NCBI GenBank assembly: GCA_009377605.1
Contig: WHTT01000037.1
Span: forward strand, 1-60,669
Length of the DNA stretch: 60,669 nt
Source of the DNA: Luteitalea sp.
Lineage (GTDB): Bacteria; Acidobacteriota; Vicinamibacteria; Vicinamibacterales; Vicinamibacteraceae
Direction: 5' to 3'
Shown: one piece after another, positions 28,378-36,918 of the stretch
Position numbering within the stretch: the first letter of the stretch is position 1
Layout: the number at the start of each line of letters is the position of its first letter
Notes under the pieces: generated by a model
The model's database searches: none
Told to the model about the DNA's origin: nothing
Seen by the model: only the letters and a program-made list of their open reading frames with translations
Made by a program: the position numbers and the translations under genes

Positions 28378-28504
28378 CCAGAGCTCACTTGTGTTGGCCT
28401 CGTTGGCAGACGTAGCGCAGGCCTTTAGGCCTGCCAATCGCGGCGCGAAATCTCTGCAGGCAGGCCTAAAGACCTGCGCTACGAGGACCACTCAAGTGAG
28501 CTGG
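28378..28504. repeat. 127-bp MITE-like nested palindrome between hisC and hisB
   Basis: Outer arms (AGCTCACTTG at 28382-28391 and CAAGTGAGCT near 28493-28502) enclose two inner REP units in opposite orientation: 28411-28435 (CGTAGCGCAGGCCTTTAGGC...) and 28457-28483 (its inverse, ending GCGCTACG). The whole is one long imperfect palindrome, lying 3 nt before the hisC stop. Confidence 0.85.
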
Positions 28505-28507
28505 TGG

Positions 28508-29545
28508 CTAGGGGCCGCTAGCCAGTACGTCTTCGAGCGCCCGCAGACATGCCTGAGTGTGGGCCACGACACCGGCAGTGATACGGGCACACCCGGCGCA
28601 GCCAGGCTGCGATGACCGGTCGCGCACGTAGATGCGCCGGGCGGACAGACCGGAGATCACCCGAGCAAGCGCCTCGCCAAAGTGCACCAGGACGAAGTTC
28701 GCCTCGCTTGGCCAATAGCGCAGCCCCAGTCGCCGGCACGCGTCGTAGATCAGCTCGCGCGACTCTTCGACCTGTGCGCGGTACCAGGCAACGTACTGCT
28801 GGTCGTCCAGCGCCACCGGCAGCACGGCGGCGACGACCGCGTTGAGGCTATATGGCGGCACGATACGTCGCAGGCGGCGAATGGCCTCGGCGTTGCCGAT
28901 GACCGCGCCCGCCCGAAGGCCTGCGAGGCCGTACGCCTTCGCGAACGTTCGTCCCACGAGAACGTTTGGCCAGCGATCGAGCTCGCGAAGAAAGTTGTCG
29001 TCGGCGAAATCGGCGTAGGCTTCGTCCAGAAAGAGCGCGGCTGCTGGCGGCAATCCTCCTGCGATGCCGGCGATAGTGTCGCGTGGCACGAGCAGACCGC
29101 TGGGATTGGCCGGGCTCGCGAAGAACACCAGCCCTGTTTGGGGCGTCACCGCCGCACGGGTGGCCTCCAGCGGCACACCAAGCCGCTCATCGGGCGGCAC
29201 CGTGACGATGCGCCCACCGGCTGCCTCGGTGGCGTCGGCGTACATGCCAAACGCCGGCTCGACGATGACGGCTTCGTTGGACGCGCCGCCCCGAAGCCAG
29301 GCCACTGCTGCGGCGAGGATGCCTTCGTCCAGGCCATTGGTCAGCAGCACGCGCGCCGGGTCCACGCCGAAGAAGCCCGCCACGGCTGCTTCTACGCAGC
29401 CATAGTCCGGGTATGTGGCCAGATCGTCGGCACCGAGGCGCGCCAGCGCCTCGAGCACCCGCGGCGAGCATCCGCCGGTGTTCTCGTTGAGGTGGAGACG
29501 CAAGCCGTCGCGCGGCACCTCGATTCGCTCGTACTCGTGCGTCAT
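28508..29545 (-). CDS. hisC: Histidinol-phosphate aminotransferase
   Basis: A 345-residue fold-type I PLP enzyme. LHLNENTGGCSPRVLEAL and TYPDY at the N-terminus, LDEAYADFADD (pyridine-binding Asp) and RTFAKAYGLAGLRAG (Schiff-base Lys) are all recognisable. It transaminates imidazole-acetol phosphate to histidinol phosphate. The start ATG at 29545 overlaps the hisD stop (ATGA). A frame extension further upstream belongs to hisD in another frame and is not used. Confidence 0.92.
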   Translation of the reverse strand: MTHEYERIEVPRDGLRLHLNENTGGCSPRVLEALARLGADDLATYPDYGCVEAAVAGFFGVDPARVLLTNGLDEGILAAAVAWLRGGASNEAVIVEPAFGMYADATEAAGGRIVTVPPDERLGVPLEATRAAVTPQTGLVFFASPANPSGLLVPRDTIAGIAGGLPPAAALFLDEAYADFADDNFLRELDRWPNVLVGRTFAKAYGLAGLRAGAVIGNAEAIRRLRRIVPPYSLNAVVAAVLPVALDDQQYVAWYRAQVEESRELIYDACRRLGLRYWPSEANFVLVHFGEALARVISGLSARRIYVRDRSSQPGCAGCARITAGVVAHTQACLRALEDVLASGP

Positions 29546-30807
29546 GGGCGCACCCGTTGGCGAGGCCGTGTGGCGGGATCCAGGCGAACCTTGATCGATG
29601 CGGCGTGGCCATGCAGGCCCTCCGCCTCGGCGAGCGTCGTCACCGTGGGGGCAATGGCGGCGAGCCCCTTTCGCGTGAGCCGCTGGAGGCTCGACACGCG
29701 AACGAAGTCCGACGCGCTCAACCCGCCGCGGAACCGCGCCGCCCCGTTGGTCGGAAGAACGTGATTCGACCCTGTCGCGTAATCGCCTGCGGCCTGGGCG
29801 CTCCACGGTCCGACGAACACCGTACCCGCCGTCACCTGGCGGGCGACAGCTTCGTCTTCGCAGACCAAGTGCTCTGGCGCGATGCGATTTGCAAGCGCAA
29901 CGGCCTCGCGCACGCTGCGCGTCAGCACGATCCCGCCGTTCCGCTTGAGTGCCGCCGCCGCCGGTCCGTCGGCCGGCAGCCGCTCGTCCACGATGCGCGC
30001 GACCGCGCGTGCGAGCCGCCGGCTCGGTGTCAGCAGCAGCGCGCGGGCATCCACGTCGTGCTCCGCCTGCGCGAGGAGATCCGCGGCCACCCACGCGGCA
30101 TCGCTGCCGCTGGCGATGACAACGATCTCGCTCGGACCCGCGTGAAAGTCGATGGCGCACTCGCGCGACACGAGCGCCTTCGCCGCGGCGACCCAGGTGC
30201 TTCCTGGACCGACGATCTTGTCAACGCGCGGGATCGTCGCGGTTCCGTACGCCAGCGCGGCCACCGCGTGCGCGCCGCCGACCCGAAAGAGGCGGTCCAC
30301 GCGCGCCGCTGCCGCCGCCGCCAAGACGACTGGGTGCGGCCGCGGGCACACGGCGATCACCTCCTCGACGCCCGCCACACGCGCCGGAATGGCGGTCATC
30401 AGCAGCGACGACGGGAGGGGATAGCGGCCGCCGGGCACGTAACAGCCGACCCGTGCAAGCGGGGTCACGCGTTGCTCGACGACGATGCCAGGAGCCACGG
30501 TGAGCTTCCATCCGCGCGGCACTTGGGCCTTGGCTACCCGGCGAATGTGACGCGCTGCGGTGGCAAGCGCACGGCGCACCTGCAGCGGTGTCCGGCGTAC
30601 GCCGTCCGCGATCTCGTCGCGCGTCACCTCAACCGGGCCATCGATCCGATCGTATTGCCGAGCGTACGCCACCACCGCTCGATCACCACCGCGCCGGACG
30701 TCGTCCACGATCGCACGAACCCGTCGCTCGATGCCGGAAGCCGCGAGCGGGCGGCGATCGATGAGCCGGGCCACGGCACGCGTGTCAGAAGAGACGATGA
30801 TTTGCAT
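29542..30807 (-). CDS. hisD: Histidinol dehydrogenase
   Basis: 421 residues. CYVPGGRYPLPSSLLMTAIP, KIVGPGSTWVAAAKALV, DFHAGPSEIVVIA, LLAQAEHD and the C-terminal GLHGHAASI are the family motifs, including zinc and catalytic histidines. It oxidises histidinol to histidine in two NAD-dependent steps. It is separated from hisG by a single base and coupled to hisC by ATGA. Confidence 0.95.
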   Translation of the reverse strand: MQIIVSSDTRAVARLIDRRPLAASGIERRVRAIVDDVRRGGDRAVVAYARQYDRIDGPVEVTRDEIADGVRRTPLQVRRALATAARHIRRVAKAQVPRGWKLTVAPGIVVEQRVTPLARVGCYVPGGRYPLPSSLLMTAIPARVAGVEEVIAVCPRPHPVVLAAAAAARVDRLFRVGGAHAVAALAYGTATIPRVDKIVGPGSTWVAAAKALVSRECAIDFHAGPSEIVVIASGSDAAWVAADLLAQAEHDVDARALLLTPSRRLARAVARIVDERLPADGPAAAALKRNGGIVLTRSVREAVALANRIAPEHLVCEDEAVARQVTAGTVFVGPWSAQAAGDYATGSNHVLPTNGAARFRGGLSASDFVRVSSLQRLTRKGLAAIAPTVTTLAEAEGLHGHAASIKVRLDPATRPRQRVRP

Positions 30808-30808
30808 C

Positions 30809-31693
30809 TCACATGACGATCTTGTTCAAGGGATACTCGACGATGCCTTCTGCTCCGGCGCCTTTGAGCTTCGGGATGAGATCTCTCACCGTCCGCTCTT
30901 CGATGATTGTGTTGAGCGCCACCCACTCCTCATCGGCGAGCGACGAGATGGTGGGACGTCGCAGCGCCGGCAACAACGCGAGCAGGTTTGCCAAGTCCGC
31001 CCGGCGGACGTTGAGCATGATGCCGACACGTCCGTGCGCAGCGATGGCAGCCTGGAGCAGCAGCGAGACATTCTCGATCTTGGTGCGCTTCCACGGGTCC
31101 GCCCACGCCTGCTCGTTGGCGACCAGCTGCGTGTTCGACTCCATCACCGTATCGATGATGCGCAGCCGGTTCGCCCGGAGCGTCGAGCCTGTCTCGGTGG
31201 CCTCGACGATGCCGTCGGCCAGGACGGGCGGCTTGACCTCGGTGGCGCCCCATGAAAACTCGACGGTGACCTTCACACCTTGCCTCCGGAAGTAGTCTTC
31301 GGTGACGCGGACAAGCTCGGTGGCAATCGTTCCACCCTCGAAGTCGCGCGCCTCCCGGAATCGCGACTCGTCGGGCGCTGCGAGCACCCAGCGCACGCGG
31401 CCGAAGCTCTGCTTGGCGTAGACGAGCTCGGCAACCCGGACCAGTTCCGGACCGCCGTTCGCAAGGCGATGCTCGGCAATCCAGTCCAGGCCGGTCAAGC
31501 CGGCGTCCAGGACGCCGTCCGCCACGTAGCGCGCCATTTCCTGCGCCCGGATCAGCAAGCACTCCAGCTCCGGATCGTCGCTGGCCGGGAAGTACGATCG
31601 TGCGCTCACGTAAAGGTTGAAGCCGGCCCGCGCGAAGAGCTGCACGGTAGCCTCCTGCAGCGAGCCCTTGGGGATGCCGAGGCGGAGTGTCAT
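30809..31693 (-). CDS. hisG: ATP phosphoribosyltransferase, long form
   Basis: 294 residues, so the long, self-sufficient form with a C-terminal ACT-like regulatory domain rather than the short form that needs His[21 protein letters not shown] at the start, [12 protein letters not shown] and the family motif [22 protein letters not shown] (in two parts) are present. First committed step of the pathway, normally inhibited by histidine through the C-terminal domain. Start ATG at 31693 overlaps the hisI stop. Confidence 0.93.
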   Translation of the reverse strand: MTLRLGIPKGSLQEATVQLFARAGFNLYVSARSYFPASDDPELECLLIRAQEMARYVADGVLDAGLTGLDWIAEHRLANGGPELVRVAELVYAKQSFGRVRWVLAAPDESRFREARDFEGGTIATELVRVTEDYFRRQGVKVTVEFSWGATEVKPPVLADGIVEATETGSTLRANRLRIIDTVMESNTQLVANEQAWADPWKRTKIENVSLLLQAAIAAHGRVGIMLNVRRADLANLLALLPALRRPTISSLADEEWVALNTIIEERTVRDLIPKLKGAGAEGIVEYPLNKIVM

Positions 31694-31998
31694 AGGTCCT
31701 TGAAAAAGCAGCTGCGCTCTCCCGTGTGGCACACGTTGCCGTCACCGAGGCGCTCGACACGAATCAGGAGCGTGTCCTCGTCGCAATCGACGAGCACGCG
31801 CTTGACGCGCAAGCGATTGCCAGACGTCTCTCCCTTCGTCCACAGCGCATGGCGCGTGCGGCTGAAGAACGTCACGTATCCGGTGGCGCGCGTGTGCTGC
31901 AGCGCCTCCTCGTTCATGAAGCCGACCATCAACACCTCGTTGCTCTCGTCATCCTGGACGACTGCGGGGATGAGGCCAGCCAGCTTGCTGAAGTCCAT
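31690..31998 (-). CDS. hisI: Phosphoribosyl-AMP cyclohydrolase
   Basis: A compact 102-residue protein. [39 protein letters not shown] and the metal-binding end [11 protein letters not shown] with [10 protein letters not shown] identify it. There is no HisE (PR-ATP pyrophosphohydrolase) domain fused, and none in the window. It is the promoter-proximal gene of this his operon, which is unusual. Its translation start lies 7 nt after the U-tract of an attenuator hairpin, and the only Shine-Dalgarno-like GAGG lies inside that hairpin. Confidence 0.94.
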   Translation of the reverse strand: MDFSKLAGLIPAVVQDDESNEVLMVGFMNEEALQHTRATGYVTFFSRTRHALWTKGETSGNRLRVKRVLVDCDEDTLLIRVERLGDGNVCHTGERSCFFKDL

Positions 31999-32004
31999 AA
32001 ACGC

Positions 32005-32039
32005 AAAAAGCCTCGCCAGTGCTTGTCACCAGCGAGGCT
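32005..32039 (-). terminator. Attenuator (intrinsic terminator) of the his operon
   Basis: On the minus strand AGCCTCGCTGGTG, a five-base loop, and CACTGGCGAGGCT form a 13-bp stem with two G-U pairs (32009-32039), directly followed by five Us. It stands between a His-rich leader ORF and hisI, so it should end most transcripts when histidine is plentiful. Segment GCCAGTG (complement of 32094-32100, inside the leader ORF) can pair with the 3' arm of the stem and could act as antiterminator. Confidence 0.85.
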
Positions 32040-32068
32040 GCGGGGTTGCGAGAATCTCGGGACTGTCG

Positions 32069-32167
32069 CTACCTGCGGGAAGCTCGTCTTCCACACTGGC
32101 CATCACCGGCACCACGGCTTAGGCGGTAGTGGTAGTGATGAGCGTGCAGCACAGGGCGATCGAACAT
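32069..32167 (-). CDS. hisL: His-rich leader peptide of the his operon
   Basis: An ATG ORF of 32 codons (stop TAG at 32069-32071). Codons 8-13 read His-Ala-His-His-Tyr-His, i.e. four His in six codons, in the stretch LHAHHYHYRL. It lies between a good promoter and an intrinsic terminator immediately before hisI, exactly the layout of enteric hisL, though the peptide sequence is unrelated. A stalled ribosome at the His codons would leave the downstream segment at 32094-32100 free to disturb the terminator. The predicted transcription start is only a few bases before the ATG and no Shine-Dalgarno is visible, so the leader may be read as a leaderless message. Confidence 0.75.
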   Translation of the reverse strand: MFDRPVLHAHHYHYRLSRGAGDGQCGRRASRR

Positions 32168-32175
32168 CGTCGATT

Positions 32176-32205
32176 AGCCTAGCCGAGGCGCCCGCAGTGT
32201 GTCAA
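32176..32205 (-). promoter_or_regulatory. Promoter of the his operon
   Basis: Reading the minus strand: -35 TTGACA (32205-32200), 18-nt spacer, -10 TAGGCT (32181-32176). The -35 is a perfect match; the -10 is moderate. Transcription would begin around 32169, almost at the leader ATG (32167). Confidence 0.65.
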
Positions 32206-32207
32206 AT

Positions 32208-32274
32208 CGGGAAAAAGATGCCTGTCATCTTTTTCACATGAATCCCCGGAAAGATGACAGGCATCTTTTTCCCG
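32208..32274. repeat. Long perfect inverted repeat upstream of the his promoter
   Basis: Arms of 25 bases, 32208-32232 and 32250-32274, built on AAAAAGATGCCTGTCATCTTT and its complement, with a 17-nt spacer. It is 3 nt from the his -35 box and lies between divergent transcription units. Related in form to the elements at 2561 and 27267. Confidence 0.9.
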
Positions 32275-32328
32275 CAAGCTGATAGAATGCGCGGCGCACG
32301 CTTGGCCCCAGCTCGGCAGGAGCGCAGT

Positions 32329-33792
32329 ATGACGTCCACACGACTGACAACGCTAGCGATCGCCGCGTCTACGATCCTGCCGGCGCCTGTCGCCGCGCAA
32401 TCACAGGCGGAACGGAATCAACCGCTGGCCAGCTTTCTCAAGACGGTCGTCGCGCGTGCCGTCACGCTCAGCGACGCACCGCCGCCGCCTGATATCCCGG
32501 AGGCCATTGTTCACGAGGCGCACTTTTTGGCGGGCGCGAACCTGAGCGCGGCGCGAGGGGAGCTGAACAAAGCCATTGCCGTCCAGCTCGCCACATTCCC
32601 GCTGTCGTCCTCCTCCGGCGGCTTCAGTTACACCGTCGATCCCTCGACCGGCGCCGTCACGCCCATGAGCGCGACGTTCGGGCCGTTGTTCGCCGAGCGC
32701 GCCCTGACCATCGGCGAAGGCCAGTTCAACTTCGGGCTGACGTACCAACACGTCACTTACGACTCGTTCGAGGGCGTCGACCTCCGGTCGGGCGACATGC
32801 GGTTCTACTTGGAGCACAACAACTGCTGCGGCTCTCCGGAGGGACCAGCCGATCCCAACGGTCCGAGCGACCTCGAACCGTTCTTCGAACGGGACCTCAT
32901 GGAGACCACGCTGGGAGTGCAGGTCGACACCGACAGTGTGGCGTTCTTCGGCACCTATGGCGTGACCGAGGACTTCGATGTCGGGCTGGCCATTCCGATC
33001 GTGAGCGTCAATCTCGATGTGACGGCCACCGCCGGAATCGTGCGGACCGCAACAGAGGACATTCCTCCACTTCACAGCTTCGACGGCCACGGAGGCGGAA
33101 CGAACACGGTTCGAAGCAGCGCTGGCGCAACCGGTCTCGGCGACATCGTCTTGCGTGGGAAGTACGCGCTCTATCGGGATGCGATTGGCGCGGTGGCTGC
33201 CGGGCTCGACGTCAGGCTCCCCACGGGCGACCGCAACGACCTGCTCGGCACGGGAGCGACGCAGGCAAAGTTCTACCTCATTGGGTCTTCCGAGATCGGT
33301 CGTTTCAGCCCGCATGTGAACATCGGCTACACCTTCTCGTCGGGCAACGTCAGCCCCTTCGTGGACCAGGTGGTGAGCGCACCGGATGTGCCGTACGACG
33401 CCAACACCCCGGATGTCTCGGCGGTCAAGGATCTCTCCGTGCCGGACGAGATCAACTATGCCTTTGGCGTCAACGCGGCAGTGCTGCCGAGGGTGACGAT
33501 GGCGTTCGATGTCGTTGGGCGAACGCTGCGCGATGTGCCGCGCTTCACGGTTGGTCGCCGGACCTTCGAGAGCCGCACCCCGGGGCCCTTGCCGTCCACT
33601 CCATTCCAGGGCGACGAGGAGCTCGTGTTCGAGACGACGACCGGTAACATGAACCTCGTGCTCGGCGCGTTCGGCTGGAAGATCAATGTGACGCGCACGC
33701 TGCTCTTGAACATGAGCTTCCTCGTTCCGATGAACGACTCGGGCCTGCAACCGGACATCACCCCGCATGTCGGATTCGATTACGTGTTCTAG
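32329..33792 (+). CDS. Exported beta-barrel-like protein with HNxCCG motif (paralogue A)
   Basis: 487 residues from the ATG at 32329, which has AGGAG upstream and begins a signal peptide (LTTLAIAASTILPAPVAAQ). The body alternates short hydrophobic/aromatic strands, e.g. ITIGEGQ-like LTIGEGQFNFGLTYQHVTYD, DFDVGLAIPIVSVNLDVTAT, GLGDIVLRGKYALY and a C-terminal aromatic residue (HVGFDYVF), as expected for an outer-membrane barrel. A conserved RFYLEHNNCCG is shared with the protein at 57332-58756, which aligns along its whole length. Function unknown. I see no named family beyond a transporter-like barrel. Confidence 0.8.
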   Translation: MTSTRLTTLAIAASTILPAPVAAQSQAERNQPLASFLKTVVARAVTLSDAPPPPDIPEAIVHEAHFLAGANLSAARGELNKAIAVQLATFPLSSSSGGFSYTVDPSTGAVTPMSATFGPLFAERALTIGEGQFNFGLTYQHVTYDSFEGVDLRSGDMRFYLEHNNCCGSPEGPADPNGPSDLEPFFERDLMETTLGVQVDTDSVAFFGTYGVTEDFDVGLAIPIVSVNLDVTATAGIVRTATEDIPPLHSFDGHGGGTNTVRSSAGATGLGDIVLRGKYALYRDAIGAVAAGLDVRLPTGDRNDLLGTGATQAKFYLIGSSEIGRFSPHVNIGYTFSSGNVSPFVDQVVSAPDVPYDANTPDVSAVKDLSVPDEINYAFGVNAAVLPRVTMAFDVVGRTLRDVPRFTVGRRTFESRTPGPLPSTPFQGDEELVFETTTGNMNLVLGAFGWKINVTRTLLLNMSFLVPMNDSGLQPDITPHVGFDYVF

Positions 33793-33797
33793 CGGAC

Positions 33798-33866
33798 CGC
33801 GGCCTCCGGCCGCGCTCCCCGACGCTCACTCGACGCCCCGAAACTTGACTCAACGAGTCAAGTTTT
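33798..33866. terminator. Hairpins between convergent barrel and kinase genes
   Basis: CGCGGCC-TCC-GGCCGCG at 33798-33814 is followed by AAACTTGACTC-AAC-GAGTCAAGTTT at 33841-33865, the latter bounded by A/T on both sides. It could terminate transcription from both directions. Confidence 0.65.
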
Positions 33867-33882
33867 CGGTGCCTCAAGAGTT

Positions 33883-36762
33883 CTAGTCGACGATGACCCA
33901 CGATTCCCCGGCCTTCTTCAAGCGCCAGGTCACGTTGAGAGAGCCCGTGGGCGGCAGGCCTCCGCGCTTCCAGACGTAGTCGTAGCGTAAGAAGCACTTG
34001 ACCGTGGCGCTCTGACCGTCTGGAGCAATCTCGATGGAGGGATTGAGAATCGTGAGCGTGACCGATCGCAGCAGGGTGCCATAGGTCTGGGGAAATCCTT
34101 CGAACCCGGGCTGGAGCGCACGGATCTTGGCTTCGCTCAGGCTGCTGTAGGCCTCCTCGTACGCGTTCAGCACGCGACGAATTGCGGCGCGCTCAGTAGT
34201 CTGCATGGTGCCGGGCTTGGACGCGCGGGAAGCGCGCTCGGTACCAGCCGACGATGCGTCCCGTGAGGGGGAGGGCTTCTCCGTGCCCTTGCGTGGAGTG
34301 TCATCGGTCTTAGCGGTCGTGTCGCGTTCGCGGTCCGAGGGAGGCGAGACCGAACCGTTACCGTCTCTTTCTCTGGGTTCCCCGACCCCAGAGGCTGTTT
34401 TCGTCTGGCGGTCGCGGGCGCTCTCCGAAGCGCGCGGCCTTGGTTTACTGGCTGGCGGCTTCGTCGAGGCTTCACGCTCGTCCTCGAGCCGTGCCGCCTC
34501 GCGCTCAGTCGTGGGGCGGTCTGGCACCGGAGCGACGTCAGGCGGCACAGTCGATGACGCCGCCGGCGGTTCTACCGTGTCCGACGACGTTTCCGCGGGC
34601 GCACGGCTCGTCGTCGACCGTGCGGCTGTCGGGAGCACCGACTGGGCGGCGTGAGGCCAGCGAACCACCATGATTGCCGCCACGGCGATCAGGACCAATG
34701 CGCCGACGACTACCAAGCTCCGTCGATCTTGCAGAAGGCGGCGTGTCTGCAGCCCAGCCTGCCGCCCAGGCTGGCGCTGTGTGTTGCGCACGACTGCCGC
34801 AGCCCGACCTCTTCCGCTGCGCGTGTATGCACCGGCGACCGCCGCGGTGCGCCTCGCAGGGGCGATCATGCGCTCTCTGACGTAGTAACCGACAGCACGC
34901 CTGCTTCCGACACCGCGGCTGCGCAAGGCCTCCCATCGCTCTGTCCGCTTCTGGCGCGTCCGTGCCCGTCGAATGTCGCGGCGTGCGTGTGAGACAAGGG
35001 GATGGTCCAAGCCGTTCTCATCCAGCACGCCGAGCGCAGCAACCAACTGCCCTTGGTTGGCCAACGCACGCGCCCGTGCGACGGCGTCCCGTGCCACGCG
35101 GAGGCGCTCGGCCCCAGACGAGGCGGCGCGTCGGAGCGCCTCCACGGCCGAGGCGTGCGCCTCGTCTTCTGGCGCCTGGTCGATCAGCGCCACGGCTTCG
35201 TCGAAACGTTGACCCCGGATGGCTTCTCGTGTGGCAGCCAGCACAGCAGAGATACGCTGCTCGCGCTCTCGGTGGTCTTCCTCGCGTCGTTGCAGCGCCT
35301 GTTCCTCGTGACGCCGTTCTCGCTGCGCGACCTCCGCCCTGAGCTCTTGAAGCGCCTGCGTGACCACCACGTGTGGGGGCGCGTACGCTTCGAGGTCGCC
35401 AAGTGCTCCGGAGACGTCCCCCTTGGCAAAGCGCTCCCGCGCCTGCCTCACGGCCTCCTCGGCTGCTCGGAGCGCCTGGGCTCGTCTCCGCCCGGCAGTA
35501 ATGGCTGCTTCTACGCGTGCCCGGAGCTCGAGCGCTTCGGAGCTCTGGGCGTCCAGCACGAGCGCCTCGGCGATGGCTCTCAACGCAGACTCGTGGGCAC
35601 CGTCTTCCAGCTTTGCATGCGCGCGCTGCAGCGATGCCCGCACGGCACGATTCCGCTGCTCCGCGCGCTCCTGGTCGATTGCCGCGCGCTCGAGCTCGCG
35701 TCTGAGTGCCAACGCTTGCGGAAGGTTCGGGGCGCGCAACGTGGCGCGCCCAATCAAATCGGAGGCCATCGCGAGCTGGCCAGCGCTGAGGTGCTCAGCC
35801 GCTTGTTGGAGCCATGTGTCGACCTCGCGCCCGGCCTCCTCGGCGTTATCAGGCTGCGGGCCGAGCTTTCGCGGTCTGCTCGGTGTCGGCGTCGGGACGA
35901 TGATGGTCGCCTCGTAGGTCGCGTCGAGCGCCGCGTCTCTCCCTTCGCCTTCGAGCCGGTGGCGCGCACGCTCGATATCGGCGCGCAACGTGAGCAGGTC
36001 CTGATACCGTGCGCCTGGCGTCTTGGCCAGACAACGCGAGACCATCGTGACGAGCTCCGCGTCCAAATCAACACAGAGCTCCGAGATCGGTACCGGCTCG
36101 GCGTGCATGATCTTGGAGATCACCTCCACGAACGTGCCGCTGAACGCCTGTCGGTAGGAGAGGATCTCGTAGAAGACCGCACCTACCGAAAAGATGTCGC
36201 TGCGATGGTCGAGGGCATCGGCGGACACCTGCTCCGGCGACATGTAATTCACCGTGCCCACGAGCGTCCCCATCTGCGTCAGACCGGGCCCCGCCATGCG
36301 AACGATGCCGAAGTCGAGCACCTTGAGCACGCTCTGGTTATCGACCATGAGGTTGGCCGGTTTCACATCGCGGTGCACGATGCCGGCACGATGGGCGCAC
36401 GCAAGACCGGCGCAGAGGTCCTCGAGAAGCTTGAGGCGATAGCCGAGTGGAAGGATCGCGCGTCGGCGCGTGAGCTCGGCCAGCGATTCGCCGGCGACGT
36501 ATTCCATGGCAATGAACGGCCGCCCGTCGTGGTCGCCGAGCTCGTAAATGGTGACGATATTTGGATGGGCCAAGCGCGCGATCGCGCGCGCCTCTCGCTC
36601 GAAGCGCTTCAGGAGCTCCTCGTGATCGAATTCCCGCAGCAGTTTCAGGGCGACGAGCCGGTCGAGCTTGGCGTCGTGGGCGAGGTACACCTCCGCCATC
36701 CCGCCGCGACCCAGCCGCTCGTGCACGGTATACTTGCCGATCCTGGAGGGGAGGCCGGACAT
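33883..36762 (-). CDS. PknB-type serine/threonine protein kinase with a membrane segment and NTF2-like tail
   Basis: 959 residues. The kinase domain (residues ~8-270) is complete: RLGRGGMAEVYLA glycine loop, Lys40, Glu57, HRDVKPAN (130-137), DFG (150-152), SPE. Then a long Ala/Arg/Glu-rich helical region with TPR-like units (about 310-600), a basic stretch, one membrane helix (VVVGALVLIAVAAIMVV, about 680-700), a Pro/Ser/Thr-rich low-complexity linker, and a C-terminal ~110-residue domain resembling DUF4440/NTF2-like folds (exported side). The most likely substrates or readers nearby are the FHA-domain proteins encoded divergently and in the lanthipeptide export operon. This link is inference. 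Confidence 0.9.
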   Translation of the reverse strand: MSGLPSRIGKYTVHERLGRGGMAEVYLAHDAKLDRLVALKLLREFDHEELLKRFEREARAIARLAHPNIVTIYELGDHDGRPFIAMEYVAGESLAELTRRRAILPLGYRLKLLEDLCAGLACAHRAGIVHRDVKPANLMVDNQSVLKVLDFGIVRMAGPGLTQMGTLVGTVNYMSPEQVSADALDHRSDIFSVGAVFYEILSYRQAFSGTFVEVISKIMHAEPVPISELCVDLDAELVTMVSRCLAKTPGARYQDLLTLRADIERARHRLEGEGRDAALDATYEATIIVPTPTPSRPRKLGPQPDNAEEAGREVDTWLQQAAEHLSAGQLAMASDLIGRATLRAPNLPQALALRRELERAAIDQERAEQRNRAVRASLQRAHAKLEDGAHESALRAIAEALVLDAQSSEALELRARVEAAITAGRRRAQALRAAEEAVRQARERFAKGDVSGALGDLEAYAPPHVVVTQALQELRAEVAQRERRHEEQALQRREEDHREREQRISAVLAATREAIRGQRFDEAVALIDQAPEDEAHASAVEALRRAASSGAERLRVARDAVARARALANQGQLVAALGVLDENGLDHPLVSHARRDIRRARTRQKRTERWEALRSRGVGSRRAVGYYVRERMIAPARRTAAVAGAYTRSGRGRAAAVVRNTQRQPGRQAGLQTRRLLQDRRSLVVVGALVLIAVAAIMVVRWPHAAQSVLPTAARSTTSRAPAETSSDTVEPPAASSTVPPDVAPVPDRPTTEREAARLEDEREASTKPPASKPRPRASESARDRQTKTASGVGEPRERDGNGSVSPPSDRERDTTAKTDDTPRKGTEKPSPSRDASSAGTERASRASKPGTMQTTERAAIRRVLNAYEEAYSSLSEAKIRALQPGFEGFPQTYGTLLRSVTLTILNPSIEIAPDGQSATVKCFLRYDYVWKRGGLPPTGSLNVTWRLKKAGESWVIVD

Positions 36763-36889
36763 GGGGTCCCCGGCGATGCTCGAACGCCGAATTTCTCGGA
36801 TTCTACTTCATCGCCCCAGCCGCCCGTCTATCGCGGCGGCAGGCGGAAGCGAGCTGACGCAGGCAGCTCATCCGGGATGAATGGGCCGC

Positions 36890-36895
36890 TATAAT
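36890..36895 (+). promoter_or_regulatory. -10 box upstream of the FHA gene
   Basis: A perfect TATAAT 24 bp before the FHA-protein start codon. No good -35 is seen at 16-18 nt. It lies in the 156-bp gap between the divergent kinase and FHA genes. Confidence 0.45.
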
Positions 36896-36918
36896 GCGAT
36901 TTTGGCCAAGGATGGCGC

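Noticed and set aside
32254-32328. Longer start for the barrel-like protein at 32254
   Set aside because: It would start inside the inverted repeat and bury the signal peptide; the ATG at 32329 has AGGAG upstream.
35002-36894. A 630-codon plus-strand frame opposite the kinase gene
   Set aside because: Antisense shadow of a complete PknB kinase with all catalytic motifs.
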